NCBI GenBank assembly: GCA_934338765.1
Contig: CAKRHL010000068.1
Span: forward strand, 1-9,996
Length of the DNA stretch: 9,996 bases
Reading direction: 5' to 3'
Origin: an uncultured Lachnospiraceae bacterium
GTDB taxonomy: Bacteria; Bacillota; Clostridia; Lachnospirales; Lachnospiraceae
The position numbers and the translations under genes are program-made. Below are positions 6,858 through 9,996 of this stretch, one piece after another (position 1 is the stretch's first letter; every line of letters starts with the position of its first letter). The notes under the pieces are model-generated. The model did not search any database and was not told the DNA's origin. It saw only the letters and a list, made by a program, of their open reading frames with translations.

Positions 6858-8126
6858 ATGATGGATATTACAATGACAGGCATTGATTATAGGAATGCCG
6901 GACTCGATATCAGAGGAAGATTCAGTTATACAAAAAGAGAGCAGGAGGAGACGATACAGGCACTCAGACAGATGGATGGGGTCTCAGGATGTATTCTTTT
7001 GTCCACATGCAACAGAACAGAGCTTGTCCTGTCTTGCACCAGAGAATGGGACAGAGATGAGAAAGAGCTGTTTTGCAGTCTCAAAAAGCTGCCGGTTCAG
7101 GAATACGGAAACTATCTTCATGTACGCCGCGGAATAGACGCGGTCCGGGATCTGTTTGCATTGGCGGGAGGCTTGAAATCCCAGATCCTTGGAGAGGATC
7201 AGATCCTGACGCAGATGAAGGATGCTGCAGATTTTTCCAGGCAGTTTTTTGGGACAGATAAGATATTGGAAACATTGTTCCGGATGGCGGTAACGGCAGG
7301 AAAGGAAGTTAAAACAAAGATTGTGCTTCCTTCGTCCAATCATTCGGCACCTTTAGCGGCCATTTCTGGTCTGGAACGGGATGGAGCTGTTTTTCAGGGA
7401 GAAAAATGTCTTGTGATCGGAAATGGTGTGATGGGACGTATGACGGCTCAGCTTCTGCTGGACCGGGGTGCGGATGTGACGGTGACCATACGGCAGTACC
7501 GCAGTGGCATCGTGGATGTACCTCCGGCGGCAGGAAGAATTGATTACTCGAAGCGTTATGAAAAAATGCCGGAATGCAGATATATCTTTTCGGCAACGGC
7601 CAGTCCCAATACGACGATCACATTGGAAAAGCTGCCGGTAGAACAATTGCAGCAGGATATGGTTTTTGTAGATCTGGCGGTGCCAAGAGATATTCAGGAA
7701 GAAATCGGAACACTGTCAGGAATTACTTTATATGATATTGACGATTTTGGAGTAGAGCTTCCGGAGGATGCCAGGCAGTCTCTGTCCGATGCGGAGATAC
7801 TTTTGCAGGAGAAAACGCAGGAATTTCAGAACTGGTACGATGCCAAAGATGTTGTTCCAATGCTGCTTCAGATCAGCGAGAAAGCATCGGAGGATGTGAT
7901 GGCGAGAGTGACAGGACAGCTTCGGAAAAGTCTGCCGGTTTTACAGGAAAAAAACGAGAAAACGGATCTGGCAGCAGCCGAAGAGATTGTCCGAAAATCG
8001 GTACAGAAGGTCGTGAATAAACTGATGTTTTCTGTGAGAGATTCGGTGGATGTGTCCACTTTCCGGGATTGTGTGGATGCCATGTCAGAGCTTTATCCGG
8101 GGGAAACATCTGACGGATCCCGGTAA
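6858..8126 (+). CDS. hemA: Glutamyl-tRNA reductase (HemA)
   Basis: The 422-residue product reduces glutamyl-tRNA-Glu with NADPH to glutamate-1-semialdehyde, the first step of C5-pathway tetrapyrrole synthesis. The catalytic cysteine is Cys51 in LLSTCNRTE (47-55). GGLKSQILGEDQIL (104-117) is the divergent form of the family segment usually ending LGEPQIL. The NADPH-binding domain carries VIGNGVMGRM (186-195), followed by VDLAVPRDI (271-279) and LYDIDDF (291-297). A helical dimerisation domain runs from about 300 to the end. The start is uncertain. MMDITMTGIDYRNA from ATG 6858 (or 6861) matches the family N-terminus but has only a weak A/G-rich upstream site. GTG 6828 is in frame and is preceded by a better AGGGG (6819-6823), which would add ten residues. 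It heads a cluster with hemC and cobA-hemD after the trp terminator. Confidence 0.95.
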   Translation: MMDITMTGIDYRNAGLDIRGRFSYTKREQEETIQALRQMDGVSGCILLSTCNRTELVLSCTREWDRDEKELFCSLKKLPVQEYGNYLHVRRGIDAVRDLFALAGGLKSQILGEDQILTQMKDAADFSRQFFGTDKILETLFRMAVTAGKEVKTKIVLPSSNHSAPLAAISGLERDGAVFQGEKCLVIGNGVMGRMTAQLLLDRGADVTVTIRQYRSGIVDVPPAAGRIDYSKRYEKMPECRYIFSATASPNTTITLEKLPVEQLQQDMVFVDLAVPRDIQEEIGTLSGITLYDIDDFGVELPEDARQSLSDAEILLQEKTQEFQNWYDAKDVVPMLLQISEKASEDVMARVTGQLRKSLPVLQEKNEKTDLAAAEEIVRKSVQKVVNKLMFSVRDSVDVSTFRDCVDAMSELYPGETSDGSR

Positions 8127-8150
8127 AATAGTTATAGATAGAAATGAAGT

Positions 8151-8180
8151 TTGTAAATATCGAGTGATAAAATATATGAT
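8151..8180 (+). promoter_or_regulatory. Possible internal promoter upstream of hemC
   Basis: TTGTAA (8151-8156; four of six consensus matches) and TATGAT (8175-8180; five of six) are 18 bp apart within the AT-rich hemA-hemC gap. A start near 8187 would fall inside the hairpin described at 8181-8215, making that repeat an operator-like or very 5'-terminal element. AT-rich sequence gives such matches by chance fairly often. Confidence 0.25.
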
Positions 8181-8215
8181 GTATGATCCGATCCGTGGAA
8201 CAGATTGGATCGTAT
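8181..8215 (+). promoter_or_regulatory. 13-bp hairpin abutting the hemC ribosome binding site
   Basis: Bases 8181-8193 pair with 8203-8215 without mismatch if three G-U wobbles are allowed, around the 9-nt loop CGTGGAACA. The GGAGG of hemC (8216-8220) begins at the very next base. No T-tract follows, so it is not a terminator. Wobble pairs suggest RNA rather than DNA structure. A role in hemC translation or in processing of a hemA-hemC transcript is inference. Confidence 0.55.
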
Positions 8216-8228
8216 GGAGGATCAGAGA

Positions 8229-9113
8229 ATGAGGACAATACGGATCGGAAGCCGGGAAAGCAGGCTGGCGGTAGTACAGTCGGAACTGGTGCAAAGGTAT
8301 CTGCAGGAGCAGGGAATTGATGCTCCGATCATTACAATGAAAACTACAGGGGATAAAATTCTTGACAGAACGCTGGATCAGGTAGGAGGAAAAGGGCTGT
8401 TTGTTAAGGAGCTGGACGCAGCACTTCTTGACGGACGAAGTGACATTTCTGTGCACAGTCTGAAGGATGTGCCGGCAGAGGAGAATCCCAATCTGCCTCT
8501 GATCGGTTATTCGGACCGGGAGGATCCGAGAGACGTGCTGGTTCTGCCAAAAGGAGTATCAGAGCTGGATGAACGGCTTCCTATCGGATGTTCGTCCCGG
8601 AGGAGGGTGCTGCAGGCACAAAAGCTGTATCCCCGGATGTCATTCCAAAGTGTGCGGGGAAATGTGCTCACGAGATTAAAAAAGTTGGATGACGGAGAAT
8701 ATAGTGCATTGATTTTGGCGGCAGCAGGCTTAAAAAGACTGGGACTTGCGGATCGGATCTCCAGATATTTTACGACAGAGGAGATCATTCCCTGTGCCGG
8801 GCAGGGTGTTTTGGCATTGCAGAGCCGCAAAGACTTTGATTGTGCAATATTGAACGGATATGTGAATAAAGAGTCCGAAATTGTCGTGAAATGTGAACGA
8901 AGCTTTATCCGCGCCGTGGGAGGAGAATGTTCTTCTCCGGTGGCGGCTCATGCAGTCATTGAGGATGGAGAGCTTTTTTTGCGGGCAATGTACAGTAAGG
9001 GAACCGGAGAAATGGGGTATGTGACCGGAGAACGGAAAGGACCGGTTACGGATCCAGCCGGGGTGGCAGAAGCTCTGGCAAAGGAGCTGATGGAGCAGTT
9101 TGCGCAGGCATAA
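8229..9113 (+). CDS. hemC: Hydroxymethylbilane synthase (porphobilinogen deaminase, HemC)
   Basis: The 294-residue enzyme polymerises four porphobilinogen molecules into hydroxymethylbilane, using a covalently bound dipyrromethane cofactor. RIGSRESRLA (5-14) is the family N-terminus. GKGLF (54-58) and HSLKDVP (76-82) follow, the latter containing catalytic Asp80, equivalent to Asp84 of the E. coli enzyme. The cofactor-contacting arginines lie in SSRRR (122-126) and RGN (143-145). The cofactor-bearing cysteine is Cys234 in GGECSSPVAAHA (231-242). The length is slightly short for the family but complete. I start at ATG 8229, 8 bases after a perfect GGAGG (8216-8220). The in-frame ATGs at 8205 and 8214 lie within or at the end of the hairpin and before that site. 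The gene follows hemA by 102 bases and precedes cobA-hemD by 10 bases. Confidence 0.96.
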   Translation: MRTIRIGSRESRLAVVQSELVQRYLQEQGIDAPIITMKTTGDKILDRTLDQVGGKGLFVKELDAALLDGRSDISVHSLKDVPAEENPNLPLIGYSDREDPRDVLVLPKGVSELDERLPIGCSSRRRVLQAQKLYPRMSFQSVRGNVLTRLKKLDDGEYSALILAAAGLKRLGLADRISRYFTTEEIIPCAGQGVLALQSRKDFDCAILNGYVNKESEIVVKCERSFIRAVGGECSSPVAAHAVIEDGELFLRAMYSKGTGEMGYVTGERKGPVTDPAGVAEALAKELMEQFAQA

Positions 9114-9123
9114 GGAGGAAAAG

Positions 9124-9996
9124 ATGGCGAAGGGAAAGGTTTGGCTGGTGGGAGCCGGTCCGGGAGATGCAGAGCTTTTAACAAAAAAAGCAGAGAGAGT
9201 ATTGAATATGGCGGATGTGATCGTTTATGATGCTTTGGTAGGGCAGGCGGTCATTGCCGGACTTCCGGAAACAGCGGAGAAGGTTTATGTCGGGAAACGG
9301 TCTTCCCATCATGCGATGCCACAGGAGGAGATCAGTCGTCTTCTTGTTTCTTATGCTGAGAGAGGAAAAAATGTGGTCCGTTTAAAGGGCGGTGATCCCT
9401 TTCTGTTTGGCAGAGGAGGAGAAGAGATCGAGGAGCTGCTTGCGGGTGGAATCGACTACGAGGTGGTACCGGGAATCACTTCGGCACTGGCGGTACCGGC
9501 TTACAATGGAATCCCTGTGACACACCGGGATTATTGCTCTTCCCTTCATATTATTACGGGGCATAAACGCCGGGGGAAGAGTCTGGAACTGGATTATGAG
9601 GCTTTGTGCCGGATGGAGGGGACCCTTGTATTTTTGATGGGAGTGGCGTCAACGCCGGAAATCTGTCACGGGCTTATTGCAGCAGGAATGAATCCGCAGA
9701 TGCCGGCAGCGCTTTTGTCCCAGGGGACGACGGCAGGACAGCAGAGACTGATCTCGACTGTCTCTGAGCTCCCCAGGAGGATGGAGAAGGAAAAGCTGCC
9801 GACTCCGGCAATTCTGCTGATTGGAAAGGTTTGTGCACTGGCAGAGGATTTTGGCTGGTATGAGAGGCTTCCTTTGGCAGGAACCAGAGTTGTTCTGACC
9901 CGTCCGAAGCAGCGGATGCAGAGGCTGGCAGAAAAGTTCCGCAGTCTGGGAGCCGAGGTGTTGGAGTTCCCATCCATACAGATCTGTCCGATAAAA
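9124..9996 (+). CDS. cobA: Uroporphyrinogen-III C-methyltransferase / uroporphyrinogen-III synthase fusion (CobA-HemD), 3' truncated
   Basis: The frame is open from ATG 9124 to the window edge (291 codons, no stop). Residues 1 to about 245 form a complete SAM-dependent uroporphyrinogen-III methyltransferase: LVGAGPGDAELLT (8-20), VIVYDALV (32-39), VRLKGGDPFLFGRGGEE (85-101), VPGITSA (115-121), GIPVTHRD (129-136) and ITGH (144-147). From about residue 250, LAGTRVVLTRP (251-261) and FRSLGAEVLEFPSIQI (272-287) begin a HemD uroporphyrinogen-III synthase domain. The gene therefore encodes a CobA-HemD fusion, a known arrangement in Clostridia. HemD closes hydroxymethylbilane, the HemC product, to uroporphyrinogen III, and CobA methylates it to precorrin-2 for siroheme or cobalamin. 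AAGGAGG (9112-9118) overlaps the hemC stop and lies 5 bases before the ATG, so the two genes are co-transcribed and probably translationally coupled. Most of the HemD domain lies outside the window. Confidence 0.94.
   Translation, partial: MAKGKVWLVGAGPGDAELLTKKAERVLNMADVIVYDALVGQAVIAGLPETAEKVYVGKRSSHHAMPQEEISRLLVSYAERGKNVVRLKGGDPFLFGRGGEEIEELLAGGIDYEVVPGITSALAVPAYNGIPVTHRDYCSSLHIITGHKRRGKSLELDYEALCRMEGTLVFLMGVASTPEICHGLIAAGMNPQMPAALLSQGTTAGQQRLISTVSELPRRMEKEKLPTPAILLIGKVCALAEDFGWYERLPLAGTRVVLTRPKQRMQRLAEKFRSLGAEVLEFPSIQICPIK

Overview
The window is an ordinary-looking chromosomal biosynthetic segment from a Gram-positive, anaerobe-type Firmicute. It most resembles the Clostridia, family Lachnospiraceae. 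This rests on the T-box leader, strong AGGAGG-type ribosome binding sites, A/G-rich coding strands, moderate GC, separate trpE and trpG genes, and a CobA-HemD fusion behind hemA and hemC. The genus cannot be fixed from sequence alone. All genes lie on the + strand.

Region 1 (1-290) is the 3' end of ilvN/ilvH, the acetolactate synthase regulatory subunit. Region 2 (about 367-694) holds a sigma-A-type promoter and a complete T-box riboswitch. Its UGG specifier and UGGC tRNA-acceptor-binding bulge both point to tRNA-Trp, and it ends in an intrinsic terminator. Region 3 (734-6698) is the tryptophan operon trpE-trpG-trpD-trpC-trpB-trpA, closed by a strong terminator at 6737-6768. The operon converts chorismate to tryptophan but lacks trpF (phosphoribosylanthranilate isomerase), which would normally sit between trpC and trpB. 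Region 4 (about 6793-9996) is a C5-pathway tetrapyrrole cluster: hemA (glutamyl-tRNA reductase), hemC (hydroxymethylbilane synthase) and a cobA-hemD fusion cut by the window edge. These genes lead toward uroporphyrinogen III and precorrin-2, and so to siroheme, cobalamin or haem.

Regulation seems to work at two levels. Uncharged tRNA-Trp should stabilise the antiterminator and switch trp transcription on, and TrpE keeps residues associated with tryptophan feedback inhibition. No defence, mobile, CRISPR or clearly novel system is visible. The points most worth a second look are the missing trpF, two adjacent perfect hairpins between trpD and trpC, a 13-bp hairpin abutting the hemC ribosome binding site, and an Asp-to-Glu change at the second catalytic acid of TrpA.
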